DNA of 64,000 nucleotides from Streptomyces cellostaticus (GTDB lineage: Bacteria; Actinomycetota; Actinomycetes; Streptomycetales; Streptomycetaceae): contig NZ_JALLIN010000001.1 in assembly GCF_023630175.1 (NCBI RefSeq), positions 186,001-250,000 on the forward strand. The letters are read 5' to 3'. The notes beneath the pieces were generated by a model. The model was not told where the DNA came from. It worked only from the letters and a program-made list of their open reading frames with translations, and ran no database searches. Below, one piece after another: positions 49,801 through 58,600 of the stretch. The translations under genes and the position numbers were made by a program. Each line of letters opens with the position of its first letter. Positions within the stretch are counted from its first letter, which is position 1.

Positions 49801-52800
49801 AGCGCCGTGTACCGGGCGATCTGGCCGGCCGGGAGGAGCTCGCGGTGGGGGTCGTCCCAGGCGGCCGGTTCGTCGGCGAGCGCGCTGAGCAGCGCCGTGT
49901 ACGCGCCGAACATGTCGTCCAGCGTGCCGGGCGCGAACAGCGCCTCCACGGCGTCCCAGGTGAGGCGGAGGCGGCCCTCGTGCTCGGCGATCTGGTGGTC
50001 GAGCCACACCTGCGGGGTCTGCGTGATGGTGTACGCGACTCGTGCACCCGGCCCGGCGGCGAGTGCGCCGCCGGCGGTGTCGGCGCCGAGCTCGCTGGTG
50101 AAGACGACCGGCATGACGGCCTCGGCGACACCCCGGCGGCGGGCCAGCTCGCCCGCCACCCACACACCGCTGACGAGCTGGTGGTCCAGGTCCTCCCAGA
50201 GGCGGTCCTGGATGCGGCGCGCCCGCGCCTCGAACGCCCCGTCGGTTGCGCCGTCGACCTCCAGCATCGTCAGCGCGGTGAAGTCGCCGACGAGCGCCGG
50301 CAGGTCAGGGTGGTCGCCCACACGGTTGAAGAGGGTGAGGTTCAGGGTGAAGCGGCCCGCGCCGGACCAGGCGCCGAGGACGGTGGCGTACGCGGACAGG
50401 GCGAGCGCGGACGGGGTGATCCGCGCGGCGGCGGCCCGTTCCTTCAGCCGGGCCCACACGTCGGCCGGGAGGTACGCCTCCCGGCGCCCGAACCGGGTCT
50501 CGGCCAGTTCGCCGGGGCGGCGCACCAGCGGCAGCGGCGGCGCGGGCGGCAGCGTGTCGAGCCGGTCCCGCCAGTAGGCCAGGTCGCGTTCCCGCCGCGC
50601 TCCTTCGCGGCGGGAACGCTCGGCCAGGACGTAGTCGCGGAACGACAGCTCCAGCGGGCGCGGATCGAGTTCGCCCCGGTACACGGCGAGGAGTTCACGC
50701 AGCAGGATCTGGGTGCTTCCGCCGTCCGCGATGAGGGTGTCGATGCCGAAGTGGAGGCGGGCGCCCGTGCCGGTGGTGCGGCTGGCGCGCAGGTCGAACA
50801 GCGGCCACACCTCGGAGGGCAGCACCTGGTGGGACATGTCCCGGCGGGTGGCCCCGAGCCGGCTCTCGCGCTCCGCCGCGTCGAGGCCGCGCAGGTCCTC
50901 GGCTGCGATGCGGTAGTCCGGCACGTCGGCGAGGACGCGCTGCTCGCCGTTCTCGTCGACGACGATGCGCAGGGCGTCGTGGCGCCGCACCAGGGCCTGC
51001 CAGGCGCGTTCGAGGCGGGGCAGGTCCACGTCGTCCACGTCGAGTTCGACGTAGAGGTGGCAGGACACGTCGCCGCCGACGGTGCCGCTGCGGCCGATCC
51101 AGTAGGCCCGCTGCACGTCGGTGAGCGGGAACGGGTCGTGCCGGCGGGCCGGGTCGGGGCGGAGCGCGGCCGGGGCCTCCTCCTGTGCCGCGACGTCCTG
51201 AGCGGTGCCGGTGAGGGCGTCCACGGCGGCGGCGAGGGCGGCGACGGTGGGCGCCTCGAACAGGGTGCGCAGCGGCAGCCCCACGCCGAGCGCGCGGCGG
51301 ATCCCGGCGACGACCTGGGTGGCGAGCAGCGAGTGTCCACCGAGCGCGAAGAAGTCGTCGTGGACGCCGACCCGTTCGATGCGCAGGGCGTCGGCCCACA
51401 CCCGGGCGACGGTCTCCTCGGTCGGGGTGCGGGGCGCGGTGAACTCCGCGGCCCCGGTCCGCTCGGGCACCGGCACGGGCAGCGCGCCCCGGTCCACCTT
51501 GCCGTTGCCGGTGAGCGGCAGCGCGTCGAGGACCACGAAGTGCGAGGGGACCAGGAACGACGGGAGGCGGCGGACCAGTTCGGCGCGCAGTTCCGCCGGG
51601 GCGGGCGGGGCGTCCGGCGCGGCCGGGACCAGGTAGGCGGCGAGGGCGGCGCGGGAGGTGCCCGGCTCGTACGCGGTGACCACGCACCGGCGCACGGACG
51701 GCAGGGCGGTCAGCGCGGCCTCGACCTCCCCGGCCTCGACGCGGAAGCCCCGGATCTTGAGCTGGTTGTCGTTGCGGGAGAGGTACTGGAGGCGGCCGTC
51801 GGGGCGTACGCGGACGAGGTCTCCGGTGCGGTACAGGCGCGGTCGCCCGGCGGTGCCCTCTCCCCCGCCGGTCGCGGCGGGGTCGGGAGCGCCGGCGGGG
51901 ACGAAGCGCTCGGCGGTCAGTTCCGGGCGGCCGAGGTAGCCGGCGGTCACCCCGGCCCCGCCGATGTACAGCTCCCCGGGGACGCCGGGCGGCACGCGGC
52001 GGCCGTGCGGGTCGAGGACGGTGACGGTGGTTCCGGCGATGGGCCGCCCGATGGTGACGGCGCCCGCTGCCGGGTCGACCGTGTCGCTCGTCGACCAGAC
52101 GGTGGTCTCGGTCGGTCCGTACATGTTGCGGATCGTGCCGCGCACCTGCCGGGCGAGCGCCCCGACGAGGCCCGCGTCGAGGGGTTCGCCGCCGAGGAGC
52201 AGTTCGCGCAGGGTGCCGAGCGCCGCCGCGTCCGCCTCGTCGAGGAGGGCACGCGCGTGGGACGGCGTGCACTGCAGATGGGTCACGCCGTGGGCGCGGA
52301 TCAGCGCGGTCGGCGAGGCGGCGTCACGGCTCCCGTCCCGCGCGGCCGTGCCCGGCGCGGCGGCGGTGGCGGCGCGCCCGCCCAGGACGGCCAGCGCGGG
52401 CAGCGCGCCCAGCGCGGCGTCGGCGTCCACACCGAAGTCGATCAGGCAGGCGATCTCGTCCACCCCGGCCTCGGTGAGCCGGCGGACGAGCGGCAGCCGG
52501 TCCTCGACGGTGCCGATCAGCGAGCTGTCCGCGAGGTAGCGGGCACAGGCGTGATCGAGGAGGGCCTCCTGGTCGTCCTCGGTGAAGTCGTCGGCGGTGA
52601 CGTCGACGCCCAGCGCGCGGGCCATGTTCTGGATGAGCCCGACGGAGGAGCGCAGGTACGAGCGGAACGGCTCCCAGGCGTGGGAGCGCACGTCGTCGGC
52701 GTCGGCGCCGACGAAGGTGTGCAGCATCAGCGTGACGTGCGGCGCCCCGGCGTGCCCGGCGCGGTGCCACGCCTCGCGGTAGACGGCGATCTTCTCCGCG

Positions 52801-55664
52801 AGCTCCTCGACGCTCTGCCCCAGCAGGTGGGTGAGCAGCCGGGCGCCCGCCTCGCCGGCGGCGCGGCAGGTCTCCGGGTTGCCGGACGAGGTGAGCCAGA
52901 ACGGCAGTTCGGGCTGGACGGGGCGGGGCAGGACGGCGGTCTCGACGGTGCGGCCGCCGGGTCCCTCGAGCGGGACGCGCTCGCCGCGCCACAGCCGCCG
53001 CACCTGGTCGATGCCGGTGAGGGTGCGGGCCTGCCGGTCGTCGTAGGCGTCCTTGGCGAGGACGAAGTCGTCCACATGCCAGCCGGACGCGAAGGACACG
53101 CCGACGCGGCCGCCGGACAGGTTGTCGACGACGGACCACTCCTCCGCGACGCGCACCGGGTGGTGCAGCGGCATGACGACGCTGCCCGCGCGGATGCCGA
53201 CGCGCCGGGTGGCGGTGGCGACGGCGGCGGCGAGCACGGACGGGGCGGGGAACGGCCCGCCGAAGGCGTGGAAGTGGCGCTCCGGCATCCACACGGCACT
53301 GAAGCCGTGCTCGTCGGCGAAGCGCGCGCCGTCCATGAGGAGCCGGTACTGGCCGGGGCCGGGTGGGGTGCCGCCGGTGTCGCTGGCAAAGTAGAACAGG
53401 CTGAACTCCGGGGCCTGTTCGCGTACCGGCTCCCGGGTTGCGGGAGCCGGCGCGTGGTCCTTGTCGGGGGTGAGGACCACGCGGTGGCCCCGGCTGACCG
53501 TCCACAGCAGTTCGAGCACGGAGATGTCGAACGACACGCTGGTGACGGCGAGCCAGGTGACCGGCTCCCCGCCGGTCTCCACCACCCGGTCCATCGCGGC
53601 GAGGAACGCCGTCAGGTTGCGGTGCCGGACCACCACGCCCTTGGGGCGGCCCGTGGAGCCGGAGGTGTGGATGACGTAGGCGGCGGACTCCGGGTCCGGA
53701 CGGCCGCCGTCCCCCTCCCCCGCCCCGGCGGCCGTGGCGGAGCCGGTGTCGGTGTCGATGTCCAGCAGGGGCACCCCGGCCGGGACGACGCCGTCCGCGA
53801 AGGTGGCACGGGTCGCGGCGTGGACCAGGACGGCGGCGGGCACCGCGTCCTCGCACACGTACCGCAGCCGCTCCACCGGGTAGTCCGGGTCGAGCGGCAC
53901 GTACGCGGCGCCCGCCGTGAGGACGCCGAGCAGCGTGGCCGGCAGGTCGGCGCAGCGGCGCAGGGCCACGCCGACCCGGTCGCCGGGGCGGACGCCCGCG
54001 TCCCGCAGCCTGGCCGCGACACCGTCGACGCGGGCGCGCAGGGCGCGGAAGGTGAGGGTCTCGCCCGCGCAGGTCACGGCTTCGGCGTCGGGCCGGGCCC
54101 GTACGGCCAGGGCGAACCCGGCAAGCACGCCGGGGGCGTCGTCCGGCAGGGGCCCGCCGTCGCCGGCCGCGTCGAGGAGTGCCTGCTCGGCCGGGGTGAG
54201 GGCGAGCAGTTCGGACAGGCGCAGATCCGGGTCGGTGGCGGCGCGGCGCAGGACGCGCGCGAGCGCGTCGGTCAGCGTCCGCGCCGTCGGCTCTTCGAAG
54301 AGGTCGCGGCTGTACTCGCAGATGCCCTCGGTGACGTCGCCGTGCCGGGCCAGTTCGAGGCTCAGGTCGATGCGGCACAGGCCGTTGTCGAGGTCGGCGG
54401 GTTCGACGTCGACTCCGGGCAGGGACAGGGCCCGCTCGGGGACGTTCCGGTAGCCGAACTGCACCTGGTAGAGCGGCGCGTGGCCGAGGTCCCGGTCGGG
54501 GCTCAGCTCGCGGACGAGCCGCTCGAAGGGCACCTGGGCGTGGGCGAACGCGCCGAGGGACGCCTCCCGCACCCGGTCGAGCAGCTCGCCGAACGACGGG
54601 TTGCCGGCCAGGTCGGCGCGCAGCACCAGGCTGTTGACGAACATGCCGGCGAGACCCGCCAGTTCGGGCCGGTCTCGCCCGGCCGTGGGGACGCCGACGA
54701 CGATGTCCTCCTGGCCGGAGTGGCGCATGAGGACGGCCTGCCAGGCGGCGAGCGTCACCATGAACGGGGTGGCGCGGGCCTGCCGTGCCACCGCCTCGAC
54801 GGACTCCGTGAGCGCCGCGTCCAGGGTGAAGCGGACCCGGCCGCCCCGGTGGGTGGGCACGGCGGGGCGTGGCCGGTCGGCGGCGAGGTGGAGCAGCGCT
54901 GGGGCGCCCGCGAGCCGCTCCCGCCAGTAGTCGAGGTGCCCGGCGAGGTTCTCGTCGGTCAGCTCGCGGCGCTGCCAGGCGGCGAAGTCGCCGTACTGGA
55001 CGGGCGGCGCGGGGGTGTCGGCGCCGGTGCCGTCGAGGTGGGCGCGGTAGCCGGCGCACAGTTCGTCCACGAGGACCGCGCGGGACCAGGCGTCGCCGAC
55101 CATGTGGTGGTTGACGACGACCAGCAGGGCGCGGTCGGGCGCCGAGCGGAGCAGCACGGCCCGGAACAGGGGGCCGCGCGCCAGGTCGAAGGGGCGGGCG
55201 GCCTCCTCCGCGGCCCGTGCCTCCGCCGCGCCAGGCTCCACGTCCACGACCTCCAGGACGGAGCGGCCGGGCGGCAGGACCCGCTGGAGCGGGGTGCCGT
55301 CGACGGTGTCGACGACCGTGCGCAGCGCCTCGTGGCGGTCGGCGAGCCGGGTGAGGGCGCCGTCGAGCGCGGCCAGGTCGAGCGGGCCGGTGAGCCTCAG
55401 GCCGACGTACTCGTTGTGGACGCCGAGCCCGGGAGCGAGCTGCTCCAGGAACCACAGTCGCTCCTGGCCGAAGGAGAGCGGCGCGGGACGCGGGGCCGGG
55501 GTGACGGCGCTCCGGCCGGTGGCGCCGTCCGGGGCGCCGGGGGCGGCGGCGGGCGTGTCGGTGCCTGTCGCGGCGGCGCGGCCGCGGGCGCGGGCCTCGA
55601 ACGCGGCCCGTTGTGCGGGCGTGAGCCGGGCGAGTCGGTCCTCCCGGCCGGTGGGCTTGGTCAC
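46896..55664 (-). CDS. NRPS C-A(MOx)-T-Cy-A(Ox)-T, thiazole-forming
   Basis: A 2,922-residue, two-module NRPS. Module 1: C domain (~45-480, NHHMVGDAWS, D191); A domain split by a luciferase-like FMN monooxygenase (~745-1085, e.g. EFSLFYFASDTGGT, GFSAVWMPERHFHAFGG) between FDISVLE (A4) and NMYGPTETT (A5); carrier Ser1445. The code D-I-L-Q-L-G-M-V-W-K resembles glycine. Module 2: Cy domain (~1508-1940, DTLIADGGS matching DxxxxDxxS); A domain code D-L-Y-N-M-S-L-I-W-K, as for cysteine; an FMN SagB/EpoB-type oxidase (~2445-2675, RYAYGSAGGLYPVQTYV) between A8 and A9; carrier Ser2819 in DAGATS. A cysteine-derived thiazole is expected. The C-terminal tail is Arg-rich. The GTG start overlaps the PKS stop by four bases. 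Confidence 0.95.
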   Translation of the reverse strand: MTKPTGREDRLARLTPAQRAAFEARARGRAAATGTDTPAAAPGAPDGATGRSAVTPAPRPAPLSFGQERLWFLEQLAPGLGVHNEYVGLRLTGPLDLAALDGALTRLADRHEALRTVVDTVDGTPLQRVLPPGRSVLEVVDVEPGAAEARAAEEAARPFDLARGPLFRAVLLRSAPDRALLVVVNHHMVGDAWSRAVLVDELCAGYRAHLDGTGADTPAPPVQYGDFAAWQRRELTDENLAGHLDYWRERLAGAPALLHLAADRPRPAVPTHRGGRVRFTLDAALTESVEAVARQARATPFMVTLAAWQAVLMRHSGQEDIVVGVPTAGRDRPELAGLAGMFVNSLVLRADLAGNPSFGELLDRVREASLGAFAHAQVPFERLVRELSPDRDLGHAPLYQVQFGYRNVPERALSLPGVDVEPADLDNGLCRIDLSLELARHGDVTEGICEYSRDLFEEPTARTLTDALARVLRRAATDPDLRLSELLALTPAEQALLDAAGDGGPLPDDAPGVLAGFALAVRARPDAEAVTCAGETLTFRALRARVDGVAARLRDAGVRPGDRVGVALRRCADLPATLLGVLTAGAAYVPLDPDYPVERLRYVCEDAVPAAVLVHAATRATFADGVVPAGVPLLDIDTDTGSATAAGAGEGDGGRPDPESAAYVIHTSGSTGRPKGVVVRHRNLTAFLAAMDRVVETGGEPVTWLAVTSVSFDISVLELLWTVSRGHRVVLTPDKDHAPAPATREPVREQAPEFSLFYFASDTGGTPPGPGQYRLLMDGARFADEHGFSAVWMPERHFHAFGGPFPAPSVLAAAVATATRRVGIRAGSVVMPLHHPVRVAEEWSVVDNLSGGRVGVSFASGWHVDDFVLAKDAYDDRQARTLTGIDQVRRLWRGERVPLEGPGGRTVETAVLPRPVQPELPFWLTSSGNPETCRAAGEAGARLLTHLLGQSVEELAEKIAVYREAWHRAGHAGAPHVTLMLHTFVGADADDVRSHAWEPFRSYLRSSVGLIQNMARALGVDVTADDFTEDDQEALLDHACARYLADSSLIGTVEDRLPLVRRLTEAGVDEIACLIDFGVDADAALGALPALAVLGGRAATAAAPGTAARDGSRDAASPTALIRAHGVTHLQCTPSHARALLDEADAAALGTLRELLLGGEPLDAGLVGALARQVRGTIRNMYGPTETTVWSTSDTVDPAAGAVTIGRPIAGTTVTVLDPHGRRVPPGVPGELYIGGAGVTAGYLGRPELTAERFVPAGAPDPAATGGGEGTAGRPRLYRTGDLVRVRPDGRLQYLSRNDNQLKIRGFRVEAGEVEAALTALPSVRRCVVTAYEPGTSRAALAAYLVPAAPDAPPAPAELRAELVRRLPSFLVPSHFVVLDALPLTGNGKVDRGALPVPVPERTGAAEFTAPRTPTEETVARVWADALRIERVGVHDDFFALGGHSLLATQVVAGIRRALGVGLPLRTLFEAPTVAALAAAVDALTGTAQDVAAQEEAPAALRPDPARRHDPFPLTDVQRAYWIGRSGTVGGDVSCHLYVELDVDDVDLPRLERAWQALVRRHDALRIVVDENGEQRVLADVPDYRIAAEDLRGLDAAERESRLGATRRDMSHQVLPSEVWPLFDLRASRTTGTGARLHFGIDTLIADGGSTQILLRELLAVYRGELDPRPLELSFRDYVLAERSRREGARRERDLAYWRDRLDTLPPAPPLPLVRRPGELAETRFGRREAYLPADVWARLKERAAAARITPSALALSAYATVLGAWSGAGRFTLNLTLFNRVGDHPDLPALVGDFTALTMLEVDGATDGAFEARARRIQDRLWEDLDHQLVSGVWVAGELARRRGVAEAVMPVVFTSELGADTAGGALAAGPGARVAYTITQTPQVWLDHQIAEHEGRLRLTWDAVEALFAPGTLDDMFGAYTALLSALADEPAAWDDPHRELLPAGQIARYTALNATDGPLPDGLLHEPFLARAAREPDRTAVVSATGTVTYGELDRASLAVARALGDAGVRDGDLVGVLAHRGWEQVASAIGVLRAGGAYLPLDSGLPADRVARSLAHAGAVALLLPDVLPNGHPAGDAAPDGVTVLRFGDAVDRGTALGSGRNPRPATAPGDLAYVIYTSGSTGEPKGVMTDHRGALNTVTDINERFGVHAEDRLFGLSSLGFDLSVYDIFGTLAAGAALVLPGPGDERDPVRWARLVAEHAVTVWNSVPALMEMLLVHASGNPAADVESLRLVMLSGDWIPVGMPGHIRRVAPKAEVISLGGATEASIWSVLHPVGTVDPDRPSIPYGRPMRNQRMYVLDDAFRLRPSGVPGALFIGGVGLATGYRNAPAPTARAFPEHPVTGERLYRTGDLARLHPDGELEFLGREDSQVKVRGMRIELGEIEAALVRTDGVREAAALVEGSGTSAQLAVYVVREAAPAAQVRSGEADAGATDAAPAAGGAPLDAERVRRLETRLSQPGRRRDLAGREIVPFALPADTRELRAASAGRGAATRFGRGPVPASGLYALLTVLARQDDDGVPRYAYGSAGGLYPVQTYVAVAPGGVDGIGSGTYYLDPAGPALVALDGPEGAGRALDPALFGEFNRPLAGAARFAVYLVARNAAVAPVYGELARPFTLLEAGAMAQLLRQRAADCRIGLCPVGDVYAEPLHRVLGLEDDQTVLHTLLGGLPDAAAAGLGDPEAWAAELRAELARRLPAYMVPRHVRAVDALPLSANGKVDRKALARLGEAREPSAASSAAPPVAGAAAVPPATPVAAVPAVAGGAVPAASAAPVPADGRGPLRGSTVEQVSALWREVLDGQEIAVDTNFFDAGATSIHLVRLQRRITEEFGTELSVVDMFDRPTVRLLAELLDRSPAPAPAPAAPVTAAWSGSADAAPPAGPDTPADEEGAEPPAGRRRHHERRRAARRAQGPGSPAAD

Positions 55665-58600
55665 TGATTCTCCAGTTCGGCGAGGATGCGGTCCTCGATC
55701 AGCTCGGCGAGGTCGGCCACGCGACCGCCCTCGAAGAACGCGCGGGCGGGCACCTCGACGTCGAACTCGGCGCGGAGCCGGGCCACGATCTGCGCGGCGA
55801 GCAGGGAGTGCCCGCCGAGGTCGAGGAAGTCGTCGTGGACGCCGACCCGGTCGATGCCGAGCATCTCGCCGTATATCTCGGCGAGGCGCTGCTCGGTCGG
55901 GGTGCTCGGCGCGGCGTACGGGGTGGCGAGGTCCGGGCGGGGCAGCGCGACGGCGGCGGGCCGCGCGGCGGTCGGCTGGTCCACGGCCAGGCTGAGGGTG
56001 CCGTCGGCGACGACCGCCGACGGGCGGGCCACCACATGGCGTCCGGCGGGTCCGTCGAGCAGTGCGGCGAACGCGCGGGCGCCCTGGCGGGCGGTGAGGG
56101 CGCCGGCGAGCATGCGCTCCTGCAGGGCGCGCAGGTCGGCGGGGACCTCGGCGTCGGCAGCCATGCCGGCCCCGGCCCACATGTCCCAGTCCACGGCGAT
56201 CGCTCGGCGGGTGCCCGCGGCGGCCTCGGCCTCCGCGGCGGCGGCCAGGTAGGCGTTGGCGGCGGCGTAGTCGGCCTGTCCGTAGGTGGGGACGAGGGTG
56301 GCGAGGGAGGAGCAGACCACCAGGACCTCCGCCTCGTCGGGGCGGAGCGCGGCGAGCAGGTGACGTGTGCCGTCGACCTTGGGGGCGAAAACGGCGCGCG
56401 CCTCGTCGTCGCCGCGCAGGGCGACGGAGCCGCCGCCGGGCAGGCCGGCGGCGTGCACGACACCGTCGATGCGGCCGAACCGGGCGCGGACCCGGTCGAG
56501 GGCCGCGGCGAGCGATGCCGCGTCGGTGACGTCGGCACGTACGGCGACGGCCTCGGCGCCCGCGTCGCGCAGCTCCCGCAGGAACGCGGCGTGTCCGCCG
56601 TCGTCCCGCGCCCCGCTCCCGTCGTCCGGCTCCGGGGCCGTGCGGGAGAGCAGCGCGAGGCGGGCGCCGCGAGTGCGGGCCAGGTCCGCGGCGAGGGTCC
56701 GGCCGATGCCGCCGAGGCCGCCGGTGATGACCCAGGTGGCGCCGTCGGCGAGCCGGACGGGCGCGGCCGGGATGGGGCGCTCGGCGGTGTGCACGGTACG
56801 GGTGAGGAGCGTGCCGTCGCGCAGGGCGAGGAGGCGCGCGGGCGCGGTGAGGACGGCGCCGAGCACGGCCTGCGCGGCGGTCTCGTCGAGGGCGGCGCCG
56901 GCCGCCAGGTCGATCTGGGCGCAGCGGAGGTTGGCGTACTCCTCGGGCAGTACCTGGACGGGGCCACTGAGCATCGCGGCGGCCGGGTCGGGGCGCTCGG
57001 ACGGGGCGGTGCGGAACGCGCCGGCGGTGAGCACGCCGAGGCGGACGTCGTTGACGACGCTCTCCTCGGCCAGGGCGCGGGCCAGCCGGACCAGCCCGAA
57101 GTAGCAGGCGGTCTCGTCGGCGCCGCCGTCCCGCGCGCCGCCACCGCTGTCGAGGCCCCAGCCGTACAGGATCGCGGTCGGGGTGCGGACGAGGGCCCGC
57201 AGGTCGGCGAGGAGCTTGGCGTACTGGGCGGGGTCGGCCGGGTCGAGTTCGTACACACCGCGCCGGACGCGCCGGTACTCGGGGCCGGGCCGTACGACGG
57301 TGACGATCTGGCCGCGCGCGGTCAGCAGGTCGACGGCGGGCTGCGCGGCGCCCCGGCGGTCCATGAGGACGAGCCAGGTCTGGCGGCGGCCGCGCAGCGG
57401 GTCGGCGGCCTCGCCGGCCTCGCCCGGTGCCGTCCCGGCGCCGAGCGGGCGCCAGACGAGCGTGGCGTGCAGGGCGTCGGCCAGGTCCTGCTCCGTGGCG
57501 GCGCCCGCGGGGGCGGCGCCGCCGGGGGTGGCCGCCGCGCCGGGGTCGATCCAGTGGTGGAGGCGCTCGAACGGATAGCCGGGCAGGCCGGTGACACGGG
57601 CCCCGGGTGCGGCCGGCTCCCAGGTGACGGAAGCGCCGTGCGCCCACAGTCCGGCCAGCGACAGGACAGCGCTCGCGGGCTCGTCCTCCGGGCCGCGGCG
57701 GCCACGCGAGGGGAGCGGCGCCGGTGCGGTGCGCGGGGCGTCGGCGCCGGGCCGCGCGGACCGCACCAAGTCGGTGAGGACGCTGCCGGGACCGTTCTCG
57801 ACCAGCACCAGGCCCTCGTCGAGGGCGGTCAGGGTGCGCAGTCCCTGGTCGAAGCGGACCGGGGCACGCATCTGGCGGGCCCAGTAGCCGGGGTCGGCGG
57901 CCTGTTCGGCGGTGATCCAGTCGCCGGTCACGCCGGACACGAACGGCACGCGGGGCGCGTGGCGGGCGGCCTTGGCGACCTCGTCGGCGAACCGTGCGGC
58001 GGCCTCGTCGCACAGGGCGCTGTGGAAGGCCCGGTCGACGGGGAGCCGCAGGGCCCGCAGGCCGCGCTCCTCGAAGGCGCGGGCGGCCCGCTCGACGACG
58101 TCGGCCGGGCCGGACAGCACGGCGGCCTCGGGTCCGTTGACGGCGGCCAGGTCCAGTCCGCGGGCGGCGGCCTCCTCGGCCGCGGCGTCCTCCGCCAGCG
58201 GCACGGCGAGCATGGCGCCGGGCGTCGTCTCCGCCATGAGGCGGCCGCGTACGGCGGCGAGACGCAGCGCGTCGGGCAGGTCGAAGACGCCGGACAGGGC
58301 GGCGGCGGTGAACTCGCCCAGGCTGTGCCCGAGGAGCGCGGCGGGCCGTACGCCCCAGTGCTCCCACAGCCGGGACAGGGCGTGGCCCAGTGCGACGACG
58401 GCGGGCTGGAGCAGGTCGGTGCGGCGCAGCTCCTCCTCCGTGCCGTCGCGCAGCAGTGCGATCAGGTCGCGGCCGAGCAGGGGCCGCAGCAGCGCGGCGC
58501 ACTCCTCCAGCGCGGCCCGGAAGACGGGGTGCGCGTCGTACAGGCCGAGCGCCATGCGGGGCAGCTGCGTGCCCTGACCGGGCAGCAGGAACGCCACGGG

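Noticed and set aside
46800..55667. A very long open frame on the plus strand opposite the NRPS
   Set aside because: It has no recognisable domain and mirrors the third-position GC of the minus-strand NRPS. It is an antisense artefact of high GC.
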